From positions 1 to 64,000 of the forward strand of contig ONBH01000008.1 in assembly GCA_900316005.1 (NCBI GenBank): a stretch of 64,000 nt of DNA, read 5' to 3'. The position numbers were made by a program, and so were the translations under genes. Shown one piece after another: positions 36,271 through 44,812 of this stretch. Within the stretch, counting starts at the first letter, position 1; each line of letters opens with the position of its first letter. The notes under the pieces are model-generated. The model was not told where the DNA came from, did no database searches, and saw only the letters and a list, made by a program, of their open reading frames with translations. This DNA comes from an uncultured Bacteroidales bacterium. Lineage in GTDB: Bacteria; Bacteroidota; Bacteroidia; Bacteroidales; Paludibacteraceae.

Positions 36271-36735
36271 ATGGAACAAAAAATCGCACGTTATCTCAAT
36301 TGGTATTACTACGGTATGCTCATCGTTACTCTGGTTGCCGGAGGTCTGCTATACGCCCTGCTGACAAAGGGACAACTGAATCCTGTTGACCCGCAGAGCG
36401 AAGCCGGCAAACTGCTGCAATATATCGTTGTTTTTGACATTCTCTTTTCCGTACCCGTAGGGCTATATGGTTTCAATCGTATCTGCAAGCAGTTGGCTAC
36501 GTTGGAGGATGAGCAACTGAAATACGAGCGCTATAAGAAATGGGCTGCTATCCGTATCCTCTTGGTCAGTAGCGGTATGCTGCTTGGCATCATGGCGTAT
36601 TACTTGACTGCCGGCTACAAGTCGATGATCTGGTGCGCCGGTATCGGTGCCATCGCTTGGTACTTCACCAAGCCCACACCCAAGAAGATCTACCTTGAAC
36701 TGCAGCCGCGCGACCCTAATGAGGAAACCTATTAA
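36271..36735 (+). CDS. Hypothetical four-span membrane protein
   Basis: 154 residues with hydrophobic segments at about 13-33, 48-68, 92-112 and 117-133 and a short charged C-terminus. The loop between spans 2 and 3 is charged (L-E-D-E-Q-L-K-Y-E-R-Y-K-K). No family recognised. Single gene between recR and the HAD gene. Confidence 0.65.
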   Translation: MEQKIARYLNWYYYGMLIVTLVAGGLLYALLTKGQLNPVDPQSEAGKLLQYIVVFDILFSVPVGLYGFNRICKQLATLEDEQLKYERYKKWAAIRILLVSSGMLLGIMAYYLTAGYKSMIWCAGIGAIAWYFTKPTPKKIYLELQPRDPNEETY

Positions 36736-36738
36736 GGA

Positions 36739-36802
36739 ATGGTGGATTGATAAAATGGTGGATTGATAAAATGGTGGATTGATAAAATGGTGGATTGATA
36801 AA
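36739..36802 (+). repeat. Four exact 16-bp tandem repeats
   Basis: ATGGTGGATTGATAAA in four perfect copies (36739-36754 and so on), starting right after a stop codon and ending 20 bp before the next ATG. Each copy holds an ATG followed in frame by TGA, so it could act as a series of tiny upstream ORFs. Confidence 0.95.
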
Positions 36803-36822
36803 TTGTCAAATTGTAAATTATA

Positions 36823-37242
36823 ATGGTTATCGCAGTAGATTTTGACGGAACCATCGTCACCCACGCTTACCCGGCTATCGGCAAACCCATACCTTTTGCC
36901 ATTGAGACGCTCAGGAAACTCCAGCAGGAGGACCATCATCTCATCATCCTCTGGTCCGTTCGCGAGGGGCAGTTGCTTGATGATGCTGTGCGCTACTGCC
37001 ACGAGCGCGGATTGGATTTCTATGCCGTCAATACCAACTTCCCCGACGAACCGGTTGAGGACGGTCTGACGGCACGCAAACTGACAGCTGATCTCTTCAT
37101 CGACGACCGCAACCTGGGCGGTCTGCCCGATTGGGGAGTCATCTATCAAATGATACATTCCGGGCGAGCACTAAGCCCCGTACCGTACGGTGGGGTAGAG
37201 CCTACCAAAAAACGTAGTTTCCTGGACCGACTATTGGGATGA
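36823..37242 (+). CDS. Small HAD-superfamily hydrolase
   Basis: 139 residues. Motif I D-F-D-G-T (residues 5-9) with nucleophile Asp5; motif IV D-D-R-N at ~93-96. The cap domain is missing, as in the compact BT0820-like phosphatases of Bacteroides. Substrate unknown. The stop overlaps the ATG of the acetyltransferase gene. Confidence 0.8.
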   Translation: MVIAVDFDGTIVTHAYPAIGKPIPFAIETLRKLQQEDHHLIILWSVREGQLLDDAVRYCHERGLDFYAVNTNFPDEPVEDGLTARKLTADLFIDDRNLGGLPDWGVIYQMIHSGRALSPVPYGGVEPTKKRSFLDRLLG

Positions 37243-37760
37243 TTCACCTGCGCAAAATAGAACCTACCGATGTGCCCTACCTCTATAGGTGGGAGAATGA
37301 CGCATCGGCTTGGGCGGATGGTAGCAACCATAACCCCCTCTCGCAGCAGGATCTCCGCGACTACGTCGTTGCCTCTACAGGCGACATCTACCGTGATGGT
37401 CAACTCCGCCTCATCATCGAAAACCGAGAACCGAGAACCGATAACCCAGAACCGAGAACCGAAACACTTGGTTGCGCCGACCTCTTTGACTTCGACCCGC
37501 GTAATCGCCGCGCAGAAATAGGTCTCTATATCGCACCCGAATACCGCGGTAAGGGCTATGCCGCTCAGGTACTGCTTCAGCTTGAGCAGTACGCCTTCTC
37601 CTTCTTACAACTGAGGGTGCTCTATGCCATCGTTGCTGTGCACAACAAACCCTGCAGCGAGTTATTCCTAAGTAGTCACTATACACCATCCTCCTTGCTT
37701 CCGGACTGGACGCTGGAGGGCGATGCCGTTCTTTGGACCAAAACACAGAAAGCCTTATGA
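37239..37760 (+). CDS. GNAT-family acetyltransferase (RimJ/RimL type)
   Basis: 173 residues. N-terminal I-H-L-R-K-I-E-P-T-D-V-P-Y-L-Y-R-W-E-N pattern and acetyl-CoA loop Y-R-G-K-G-Y-A (~105-111). Residues ~60-75 (R-E-P-R-T-D-N-P-E-P-R-T-E) come from a tandem DNA repeat that also occurs between genes. The insertion lies in a surface turn before the core strands, so the enzyme may tolerate it. Coupled by ATGA to both neighbours. Confidence 0.8.
   Translation: MIHLRKIEPTDVPYLYRWENDASAWADGSNHNPLSQQDLRDYVVASTGDIYRDGQLRLIIENREPRTDNPEPRTETLGCADLFDFDPRNRRAEIGLYIAPEYRGKGYAAQVLLQLEQYAFSFLQLRVLYAIVAVHNKPCSELFLSSHYTPSSLLPDWTLEGDAVLWTKTQKAL
37421..37466 (+). repeat. ACCGAGA/ACCGATA-ACCCAGA repeat inside the GNAT gene
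   Basis: Degenerate 6-7-bp units of the same family as the spacer 53370-53408 and the stretch at 44160-44176, here read in frame as N-R-E-P-R-T-D-N-P-E-P-R-T-E. Confidence 0.85.
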
Positions 37761-39244
37761 TAGAACGCAAAATTGGTTTTTCCAACGATCTGTACACCGA
37801 GATCCAGTCTCAACATATCCGCGAGCGGATTAGTCGGTTTGGTAACAAATTGTACCTTGAAATGGGTGGAAAACTCTTTGATGACAATCACGCCAGTCGT
37901 GTGCTACCCGGCTTCAAACCCGATAGCAAACTGCAGATGTTAGGTAATCTGCGCGACACGCTGGAAATCATCATTGTCATCTCTGCTCTGGATATCGAGC
38001 GTAACAAGGTCCGCCAGGATCTGGGTATCACTTACGACGAGGATGTACTACGCCTGCGCGAAGAGTTTATCAATCGCAACTTCAGGGTGGCAGGCGTTGT
38101 CATCACCCATTACAATGGTCAGAAGAGCGCCGCGCTCTATCGTGAACGCCTCGGACGCATGGGCATACGCTCCTGGATTCATTATACCATCGATGGCTAC
38201 CCCGATAATGTGGCACTCATTGACTCCGAAGAAGGCTTTGGACGCAACGATTATGTTGAGACCGAACGCCCCCTCGTCATCGTTACGGCTCCCGGACCCG
38301 GCAGCGGAAAAATGGCTGTGTGTCTCAGCCAACTCTATCAGGAGAATCGGCGCGGCATCAGAGCCGGTTATGCTAAGTTCGAAACCTTCCCCGTATGGAA
38401 TCTGCCCCTGCAGCATCCTATCAATATGGCGTACGAAGCTGCCACGGCAGACCTCAATGACGTCAATATGATTGACCCCTTCCACCTGAATGCCTACGGC
38501 AAGGTAGCGGTTAACTACAACCGCGATATTGAGATATTCCCCGTTCTTAACGCCCTCTTTGAGGGTATCTATGGCGAGAACCCCTATAAGTCACCCACCG
38601 ATATGGGGGTTAATATGGTGGCGCGCTGCATCGTGGACGATAATGTCTGCGCTGAGGCATCCAAAGACGAGATCATCCGCCGCTATTATACCGCTCTCAA
38701 CCGCATGGCTGAAGGACTCTGCGATGAGCAGGAAATCAACAAGATCCTCCGACTCATGCGCCAACTCAAGATTGACACCACCATGCGTCGTACAACGGTC
38801 GCTGCGCATCTCCGCAAGCAGCAAACAGGCCATACGGCTTCGGCTATCGAACTGCCCGACGGTACCATCGTGGCTGCCAACAGCAGCGAGTTGCTGGGCT
38901 GCAGCGCCGCCCTTATCCTCAATGTGACCAAACACCTCGCCGGTATCGACCACGGTTTGAAACTCATACCGCAGGACTTGATTGAACCTATCCAGCATAC
39001 CAAGGTGCATTGCCTCGGTGCACGTAATCCGCGTCTGCATACCGATGAGGTTATCGTGGCGCTCAGTGTACTGTCTGAGCATGACGATAACTGCCGACGG
39101 GCATTAGAGCAACTCCCGCAACTGCGTGGCTGTCAGGTTCATAGCACCGTTATGTTGGGCGAAGTGGACCGACGTATCTTCAAGAAATTAGGTGTTGACC
39201 TCACCTGCGACCCTGTCCGCAAAGACCAGCTCACCAATCGCTAA
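37757..39244 (+). CDS. DUF1846 family protein
   Basis: 495 residues from ATG 37757, which overlaps the preceding TGA. Near full-length match in style to DUF1846: I-G-F-S-N-D-L-Y, L-E-M-G-G-K-L-F-D-D-N-H-A-S-R-V-L-P-G, T-A-P-G-P-G-S-G-K-M-A (P-loop-like), Y-A-K-F-E-T-F-P-V-W-N, P-T-D-M-G-V-N. The family is a conserved cytosolic protein with a nucleotide-binding look and no settled function. Complete. Confidence 0.88.
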   Translation: MIERKIGFSNDLYTEIQSQHIRERISRFGNKLYLEMGGKLFDDNHASRVLPGFKPDSKLQMLGNLRDTLEIIIVISALDIERNKVRQDLGITYDEDVLRLREEFINRNFRVAGVVITHYNGQKSAALYRERLGRMGIRSWIHYTIDGYPDNVALIDSEEGFGRNDYVETERPLVIVTAPGPGSGKMAVCLSQLYQENRRGIRAGYAKFETFPVWNLPLQHPINMAYEAATADLNDVNMIDPFHLNAYGKVAVNYNRDIEIFPVLNALFEGIYGENPYKSPTDMGVNMVARCIVDDNVCAEASKDEIIRRYYTALNRMAEGLCDEQEINKILRLMRQLKIDTTMRRTTVAAHLRKQQTGHTASAIELPDGTIVAANSSELLGCSAALILNVTKHLAGIDHGLKLIPQDLIEPIQHTKVHCLGARNPRLHTDEVIVALSVLSEHDDNCRRALEQLPQLRGCQVHSTVMLGEVDRRIFKKLGVDLTCDPVRKDQLTNR

Positions 39245-39567
39245 AACATCAGCCACCCTAAATATCCCGTAGAGACGGCATTCCCTTGTCGTCTCTCGTT
39301 GCATTCCCTTGTCGTCTCTCTCATTTTCCATTTTTTGCACCTCATATCAAGGCAAGAACGAAACTACAGGCAGCAATCAGAGGAGCCTATAAAGACCCCG
39401 AAAATGGTTCGAGAATGATTCGGGGTTTCCTCGGGAATGGCTCGGTGAAGTCGGAGAAAGAAAATGAAGGAGTTGGCTGTTGGTATTGGCGTTGGCGCGA
39501 GAACCGATATTTATTGCACGATTTTGCGTGCGAAGATACAAAAAAATTATGAATTATGCATATAAAA
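39245..39567. other. Intergenic region with repeats, no gene seen
   Basis: Inverted repeat AGAGACG/CGTCTCT (39271-39277/39290-39296) after the DUF1846 stop, probably transcript 3' end. A 20-bp unit beginning GCATTCCCTTG occurs twice (39279-39298, 39301-39320). The rest (39330-39560) has an open frame of 88 codons with no recognisable protein character. Confidence 0.5.
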
Positions 39568-39599
39568 CTTGCATATGTCAAAAAAAAGTAGTATTTTTG
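39568..39599 (+). promoter_or_regulatory. Promoter of the TPM-LemA unit
   Basis: CTTG 39568-39571 continued by CATATGTC, 20-bp spacing, TATTTTTG 39592-39599, then CAGCCG. The leader to ATG 39686 is ~80 nt. Confidence 0.7.
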
Positions 39600-39685
39600 C
39601 AGCCGAATTTGATTAATTTATGAGCAGCAAATTGGTGGCTTGAAAAAAAACAATAAAAATAACATCATACAATGACTAAGAAATA

Positions 39686-40615
39686 ATGTTACGACGCATC
39701 ATCCTATCGATTACCTTGCTGGTAACAGCCGTTGCACAAGCGGCTGTCTATACCCCCACCTCCGTTCCTAATCCCAAGCAACAGGGGCAGAATAGCTATG
39801 TAGCCAACCCCGATGCGCTGTTGGCCGATTCGGATGTGGTTTGGCTCAACGACTGTGCTCGGCGTTTGGAGGATGCTACCGAGGTAGAGCTCTGCGTTGT
39901 GGCACTCGCGTCTATCGGCACCGGCGATGCGTTCGATTTTGCGTACGAGTTGTTCCAACGCTGGGGCATTGGCGGCAAAGGTAAGAATACCGGTGTACTG
40001 ATTCTGTTTGTGGAGCAGAGCCACGACATCCGCATCATGACCGGTGTGGGCATAGAAGGCGTGTTGCCCGATGCCCGCTGCTCGCAGATTATTCACGACG
40101 ACATGATACCTGCCTTCCGCGCCGGTAACTACGGTGGCGGTCTGTGCCTTGGTGCCCTGCGTATCTACGAGATCTGTACGGATGGTGATGTGCCCGAAGA
40201 ACTGCTTGCCATCCGTTCGGTGACCAACCGCGGACAATTTGCCCCCCGGGAGGAGATGACGACCGGCGACATTATCGCCATCATCGTATCCCTGGTTCTG
40301 TTCATCGTAGCGGTCATGTTTATCGCCAGGATGGTGTCCGTCAAACGTTGCCCCAAATGCGGCAAACGGAGTGCTCATGCCGTGCGTGAGCGCATCCTGA
40401 CGACAGCTACCTACATGCACGAGGGTGAAGGCGAGCGGACATACCGTTGCAAACATTGCGGAAACGTGTTCGTGCTGCCGTTTGTCATACCGCGTCGTAC
40501 CCGCACGGTATATACCTCCGGTGGTGGCGGAAGCAGTTGGGGCGGAGGCAGCTTTGGCGGAGGCAGCTGGGGCGGCGGTTCTACTTTTGGCGGCGGTGCC
40601 GGTGGAAAATGGTAA
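39686..40615 (+). CDS. TPM domain membrane protein
   Basis: 309 residues. Signal peptide 1-19, TPM (YgcG) domain ~25-175 with V-P-N-P-K and a G-I-G-G-K-G-K-N-T-G-V-L-I-L segment, a membrane span ~198-222, then a zinc-ribbon-like part with C-P-K-C and C-K-H-C, and a Gly/Ser/Trp tail (G-G-G-S-S-W-G-G-G-S). TPM proteins are tied to membrane quality control; lemA follows 24 bp later, the usual partner. Confidence 0.88.
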   Translation: MLRRIILSITLLVTAVAQAAVYTPTSVPNPKQQGQNSYVANPDALLADSDVVWLNDCARRLEDATEVELCVVALASIGTGDAFDFAYELFQRWGIGGKGKNTGVLILFVEQSHDIRIMTGVGIEGVLPDARCSQIIHDDMIPAFRAGNYGGGLCLGALRIYEICTDGDVPEELLAIRSVTNRGQFAPREEMTTGDIIAIIVSLVLFIVAVMFIARMVSVKRCPKCGKRSAHAVRERILTTATYMHEGEGERTYRCKHCGNVFVLPFVIPRRTRTVYTSGGGGSSWGGGSFGGGSWGGGSTFGGGAGGKW

Positions 40616-40639
40616 GAATAAAAACTAAAAAATAGAAAT

Positions 40640-41227
40640 ATGAAAAAATTACTTCCGTGGGCTATAGGATTAGGTGTCCTGGCCATCATCGCCCTGTGGG
40701 CTGTTAACTCGTACAACGCTTTCGTTGCAGCAGAAGAAGAAGTGGAGTCCGCATGGGCACAGGTCGAGAACCAGTACCAACGTCGTGCAGACCTTGTTCC
40801 GAACCTCGTAGCTACCGTCAAAGGCTATGCCGCCCATGAGCAGCAGACGCTGGAGGGCGTCGTAGAGGCACGCGCCAAAGCAACCCAGATAACGATAGAC
40901 CCTGCCCATGCTACGCCTGAGCAGTTGGCAGCCTTCCAATCGGCTCAAGGCGAACTGAGTCAGGCCCTGGGACGCTTGCTCGCCGTGGCAGAGAACTATC
41001 CGGACCTGAAGGCTAACGAGAATTTCCGCGACCTGCAGGCACAGTTAGAGGGGACAGAGAACCGCATCGCGGTAGCCCGTCAGCTATTCAACGAAACCGC
41101 CAAGTCGTACAACAAGACGATACGCCGATTCCCCAATAACATCCTTGCCGGCATGTTTGGCTTTGAGAAAAAGCCCTATTTCGAAGCCGAAGAGGGTGCT
41201 GCCAAAGCTCCGAAAGTGGAGTTCTGA
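40640..41227 (+). CDS. lemA: LemA family protein
   Basis: 195 residues. N-terminal span (5-24), then V-A-A-E-E-E-V-E-S-A-W-A-Q-V-E-N-Q-Y-Q-R-R-A-D-L-V-P-N-L-V-(A)-T-V-K-G-Y-A split over ~34-70, the LemA hallmark. Helical bundle facing the periplasm, full length. Forms a unit with the upstream TPM gene. Confidence 0.93.
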   Translation: MKKLLPWAIGLGVLAIIALWAVNSYNAFVAAEEEVESAWAQVENQYQRRADLVPNLVATVKGYAAHEQQTLEGVVEARAKATQITIDPAHATPEQLAAFQSAQGELSQALGRLLAVAENYPDLKANENFRDLQAQLEGTENRIAVARQLFNETAKSYNKTIRRFPNNILAGMFGFEKKPYFEAEEGAAKAPKVEF

Positions 41228-41268
41228 GCATAGGCAGATGACTGCATGATAGCGGCTGTGCCGTTCCT

Positions 41269-42519
41269 CTAAAACAACCGCAGTTGGCGGCGTTGGAAGA
41301 CGGCATAGCCGACTTCGCAGTTGAGGCATTCGTGGTGCTGGCAGTAGTTCTGGAATAGGTGCAAGAGGGCTTGCGAGTCAGCAGCGTCGCCCACCTGCTG
41401 CCCCAACACCCGCCATTTGCGGATGATGGTATTGTCCTCCGCCGGAATCTGGTGCATGAGCTCCAAGACCTGTTCTGCCTGCTCGCTGTTGTTGCGATGC
41501 AGGGCATAGGCGTATTTGTAGGGAATGACGGTGTTGATGAGGATGATGTCAATACTGTTTTTGCCCAGACCGGCTACGTCAAAGAGTGGAATGAAATCTT
41601 GCAAACGGTTGGTATCCAGAATCTTGCTCATCAGCGACTCGGACTCATAGAGCAGTCGCGCAAACTGGCGAATACGCACTTCGGGGCTATTCTGCGGGCG
41701 CATACGTGCGTGTTTCCAAACGGATGATTGCATGGGTGTAAGCCCGAACTTGGTGCGCAGGAAGGCATATTCGCGTGCCAGCCGCTGTTTCTCATCGTCG
41801 GCATCGGCAATACGGTTCTCATCCAGGAAGCCCGCCTGCCCGAGTAGGATAGCCGTCAGCTGAAAGAGGCTGTTGCGGTGTTTCTGCAGATAGGATAGGG
41901 GTGTATTGAGCGCGAGTTCCTCGAATGGGACGCTGTTGGTATGGAATCCGAAGTTGCGGGCCAGGGAGATATAGAGTGCGTGTTCCCAGCTGCCCTTGGT
42001 GATGCCGAGTAGTCGCTCGATGGAGGCACGCTTGCATTCCAATCGCTTTCGTAGCAAAGTCTTGCGCCAGCCGTCGGTCAGTAGCCCGGGTTCGCTGAGC
42101 AGCTGTTCTGCACAGCCGATGCGTCCGTGTGCCGAGTCCATCTGCGCTGCCGCCTGAAAGAGGCCGGAGAGGTAATCCTCGCCCTCGGGATACTGCAGCG
42201 CACACTGAGGAATGCGTTCGCCGCGTGCGTTGAAGACCTCTCGGTCAGCAGTACGGACGACATGCAGTATGACCGTGTCGTAGGCGTGGTCGAGGTGGTG
42301 ACGGTGCTTGGCCCAATCGCTCGAGGAGACATGTATCTCAATATTGCCGACCCATTCCTGTCCGTCAATGCGGATACGCGCATGGCTGTAATCGGGTCCG
42401 GCGTCATGATTATGCTCGCCTACCGAGAGTATCTCGACCGGTTTGCCATCGGTGGTCTGCTGGGGAAAAGCTGCCCATAGGCAGTGCTCCCAGATGTAAT
42501 GTAATAGTATCTCAGGCAT
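41269..42519 (-). CDS. DUF2851 family protein
   Basis: 416 residues. Starts M-P-E-I-L-L-H-Y-I-W-E-H-C-L-W and has I-L-S-V-G-E-H-N-H-D-A-G-P-D-Y-S-H-A-R-I split by W-V-G-N-I-E-I-H-V-S-S-S-D-W, which are the conserved parts of DUF2851. Helical second half. Function unknown; common in Bacteroidota. Convergent with lemA. Confidence 0.85.
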   Translation of the reverse strand: MPEILLHYIWEHCLWAAFPQQTTDGKPVEILSVGEHNHDAGPDYSHARIRIDGQEWVGNIEIHVSSSDWAKHRHHLDHAYDTVILHVVRTADREVFNARGERIPQCALQYPEGEDYLSGLFQAAAQMDSAHGRIGCAEQLLSEPGLLTDGWRKTLLRKRLECKRASIERLLGITKGSWEHALYISLARNFGFHTNSVPFEELALNTPLSYLQKHRNSLFQLTAILLGQAGFLDENRIADADDEKQRLAREYAFLRTKFGLTPMQSSVWKHARMRPQNSPEVRIRQFARLLYESESLMSKILDTNRLQDFIPLFDVAGLGKNSIDIILINTVIPYKYAYALHRNNSEQAEQVLELMHQIPAEDNTIIRKWRVLGQQVGDAADSQALLHLFQNYCQHHECLNCEVGYAVFQRRQLRLF

Positions 42520-42663
42520 AGCGCCGCTATAATTTTAAATTTTAAATCTTAAATGAAAATGTATTTTCAGGGTGCAAAGGTACAAAAAAATGTTCATATA
42601 AACAAATTTTTACGTTGAAAGTTGAAACTTGAGAGCCGAAAGAAGTATTTTCTTGCAGAAAAA

Positions 42664-42695
42664 TTTGCGTATGTTGGATTTTTTTTGTAATTTTG
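42664..42695 (+). promoter_or_regulatory. Extended promoter of ffh
   Basis: TTTG 42664-42667 continued by CGTATGTTG, 20-bp spacing, TAATTTTG 42688-42695; 28 bp before ATG 42723. The rest of the spacer 42520-42663 holds AAATTTTAAATCTT-type repeats and GTTGAAA heptads but no gene. Confidence 0.8.
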
Positions 42696-42722
42696 CGCGT
42701 TTTTTAATAGATTGCGAAGAAT

Positions 42723-44021
42723 ATGTTTGATAATTTATCAGAACGATTAGAAAGAAGTTTCAAAATCCTGAAAGGTGAAGGCCGTATCACCGAGATTAAT
42801 ATCGCGGAAACGGTGAAAGATATTCGTAAGGCGCTGCTGGAAGCCGACGTTAACTACAAGACGGCGAAGCAGTTTACGGATCGTGTCAAGGAGAAAGCCC
42901 TGGGCCAGAATGTGATAACCAGTATTCGTCCGGGTCAGTTGATGGTGAAGATTACTCACGACGAGTTGGCCCAACTGATGGGTGGCGAGACGGTGGAGAT
43001 GAATCTGAAGGGCAATCCGGCTATCATCCTAATGGCGGGTCTTCAGGGTTCGGGTAAGACAACCCATGCTGCCAAGTTAGCGCATTATCTGCAGACCAAG
43101 AAGGGTAAGAAGGTGATGATGGCTGCCTGCGACGTGTACCGCCCTGCTGCTATCGAGCAGTTGCGCGTGTTGGGCGAACAGGTGGGCGCAAAGGTCTATA
43201 CCGAGGAAACGGAGACCAACCCCGTGGAGAAAGCCCGCAAAGCGGTGAAGGAAGCCCGCACCTATGGCTACGATGTGCTCATCGTCGATACTGCCGGTCG
43301 TCTGGCTGTTGATGAACAGATGATGCAGGAGATAGCAGCTATCAAGGCGGCTATCGAGCCGAGCGAGACCCTGTTCGTAGTGGACGCCATGACCGGTCAG
43401 GATGCCGTGAATACAGCCAAGGAATTCAACGACCGTCTGGATTTTGACGGCGTCATCCTTACCAAACTTGACGGTGATGCCCGCGGTGGTGCGGCGCTCA
43501 GTATCCGTTCGGTGGTGGAGAAACCCATCAAGTTCATCGGCACGGGCGAGAAGATGGAGGCACTGGATGTGTTCCACCCCAGCCGTATGGCGGACCGTAT
43601 CTTAGGCATGGGTGACGTAGTCAGCCTGGTAGAACGTGCGCAGGAGCAATACGACGAAGAGGAAGCCCGCCGTATATCGAAGAAGATAGCCAAGAACCAG
43701 TTTGACTTCAATGATTTCCTTGCCCAGCTCAAGCAGGTGAAGAAGATGGGTAACATGCGCGACCTGATGGGCATGATTCCCGGTATGGACAAGGCGCTGA
43801 AGGGCGTGGAGATTAATGACGACGCGTTCAAACCCGTGGAAGCCATCATCTCTTCGATGACGCCGTACGAACGTACGCACCCCGAGTGCCTCAACGGTAG
43901 CCGTAAGAATCGTATTGCCGCCGGTTCGGGTACCAGCATCGTGGAGGTAAACCGCTTCCTCAAGCAGTTCGACCAGATGTCGAAGATGATGCGCAAGGTG
44001 CAGCAGATGAAACGGAGATGA
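42723..44021 (+). CDS. ffh: Signal recognition particle protein Ffh
   Basis: 432 residues. N domain, G domain with G-L-Q-G-S-G-K-T-T (~106-114), D-T-A-G-R and T-K-L-D-G-D-A-R-G-G, then the methionine-rich M domain with G-M-I-P-G-M and S-R-K-N-R-I-A-A-G-S-G, ending M-R-K-V-Q-Q-M-K-R-R. GTPase that targets membrane proteins with 4.5S RNA and FtsY. Complete, own promoter. Confidence 0.97.
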   Translation: MFDNLSERLERSFKILKGEGRITEINIAETVKDIRKALLEADVNYKTAKQFTDRVKEKALGQNVITSIRPGQLMVKITHDELAQLMGGETVEMNLKGNPAIILMAGLQGSGKTTHAAKLAHYLQTKKGKKVMMAACDVYRPAAIEQLRVLGEQVGAKVYTEETETNPVEKARKAVKEARTYGYDVLIVDTAGRLAVDEQMMQEIAAIKAAIEPSETLFVVDAMTGQDAVNTAKEFNDRLDFDGVILTKLDGDARGGAALSIRSVVEKPIKFIGTGEKMEALDVFHPSRMADRILGMGDVVSLVERAQEQYDEEEARRISKKIAKNQFDFNDFLAQLKQVKKMGNMRDLMGMIPGMDKALKGVEINDDAFKPVEAIISSMTPYERTHPECLNGSRKNRIAAGSGTSIVEVNRFLKQFDQMSKMMRKVQQMKRR

Positions 44022-44024
44022 GGA

Positions 44025-44176
44025 TAGTTGACAGTTGACAGTTGATAGTTGATAGTTGATAGTTGACAGTTGATAGTTGATAGTTGATAGTTGACAGTTG
44101 ATAGTTGATAGTTGATAGTTAACTAGTGCTCTAGTGTACTAGTGTACTAGTGTTCTAGTTCGAACCGATAACCCAG
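44025..44176 (+). repeat. Composite repeat spacer between ffh and the transglycosylase gene
   Basis: Three unrelated repeat types in a row: TTGACAG/TTGATAG heptads (about 44026-44120), CTAGTGTA-type units (about 44123-44158), and the ACCGATAACCCAGA type (44162-44176), ending 3 bp before the next ATG. The spacer is wholly repeat DNA. Confidence 0.9.
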
Positions 44177-44179
44177 AAA

Positions 44180-44812
44180 ATGAATAGAAAGATAGGATAT
44201 ATAGTAGCGATTATCGGTATTGTGGCCTTTATGCTCGGTTTCGTCAACGCAGAAATAGAGGACGCGATCGAGGATACCATACTGCCCGAATCTACGGTAG
44301 CGGAAGAAATGGTGCCGTACGAATACCTCTTCCGCGAGTTGGCTCCGACCATCCATTGGGAATGGGAAACACTGGCGGCATTGGCGTATGTGGAGAGCCA
44401 CTATAATCCGCTTGCCCGGTCGTCGGGAGGCGCGAAAGGTGTCATGCAACTGATGGAAGGTACAGCGTATGAATTAGGGCTCAACGACTCAACAATCTGG
44501 ATAGCGGAGCATAACATCCGCGCAGGCGTGCGCTATTTGCAGCATCTACAGGGCAAATGGAGTTTCATCCGCAATATTCCGGAGCAGACGAAGTTCGTGT
44601 TGGCATCCTATAATGCAGGTCCCGGACCAATCTTCTCCGCCCGACGTACTGTGCGGGACACGGGTGGAAACCCGTATGTGTGGTCGGAGGTGGAGCCCTA
44701 TGTTTATCAGGAGGAGACACGCCGGTATGTGAAACAAGTTCTATGGTTAAGCAATAAATACAAAAATGAGAGTCTTAGACGGCAAAACGACAGCATCCGA
44801 AATTCGCAATGA
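44180..44812 (+). CDS. Membrane-anchored lytic transglycosylase (SLT)
   Basis: 210 residues. N-terminal anchor (~5-24), then SLT domain: A-L-A-Y-V-E-S-H-Y-N-P with the catalytic Glu in the E-S pair (~72), G-A-K-G-V-M-Q-L-M, and A-S-Y-N-A-G-P-G-P. Cleaves peptidoglycan. Shorter than MltF (no solute-binding domain). Its 3' end overlaps folD by 47 bp. Confidence 0.9.
   Translation: MNRKIGYIVAIIGIVAFMLGFVNAEIEDAIEDTILPESTVAEEMVPYEYLFRELAPTIHWEWETLAALAYVESHYNPLARSSGGAKGVMQLMEGTAYELGLNDSTIWIAEHNIRAGVRYLQHLQGKWSFIRNIPEQTKFVLASYNAGPGPIFSARRTVRDTGGNPYVWSEVEPYVYQEETRRYVKQVLWLSNKYKNESLRRQNDSIRNSQ

Noticed and set aside
39286-39552. 88-codon ORF in the spacer before the TPM gene
   Set aside because: Begins in a direct repeat and has no conserved pattern; treated as non-coding.
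44025-44176. CRISPR array
   Set aside because: Repeats are contiguous 7-8-bp units with no unique spacers and no cas genes nearby.
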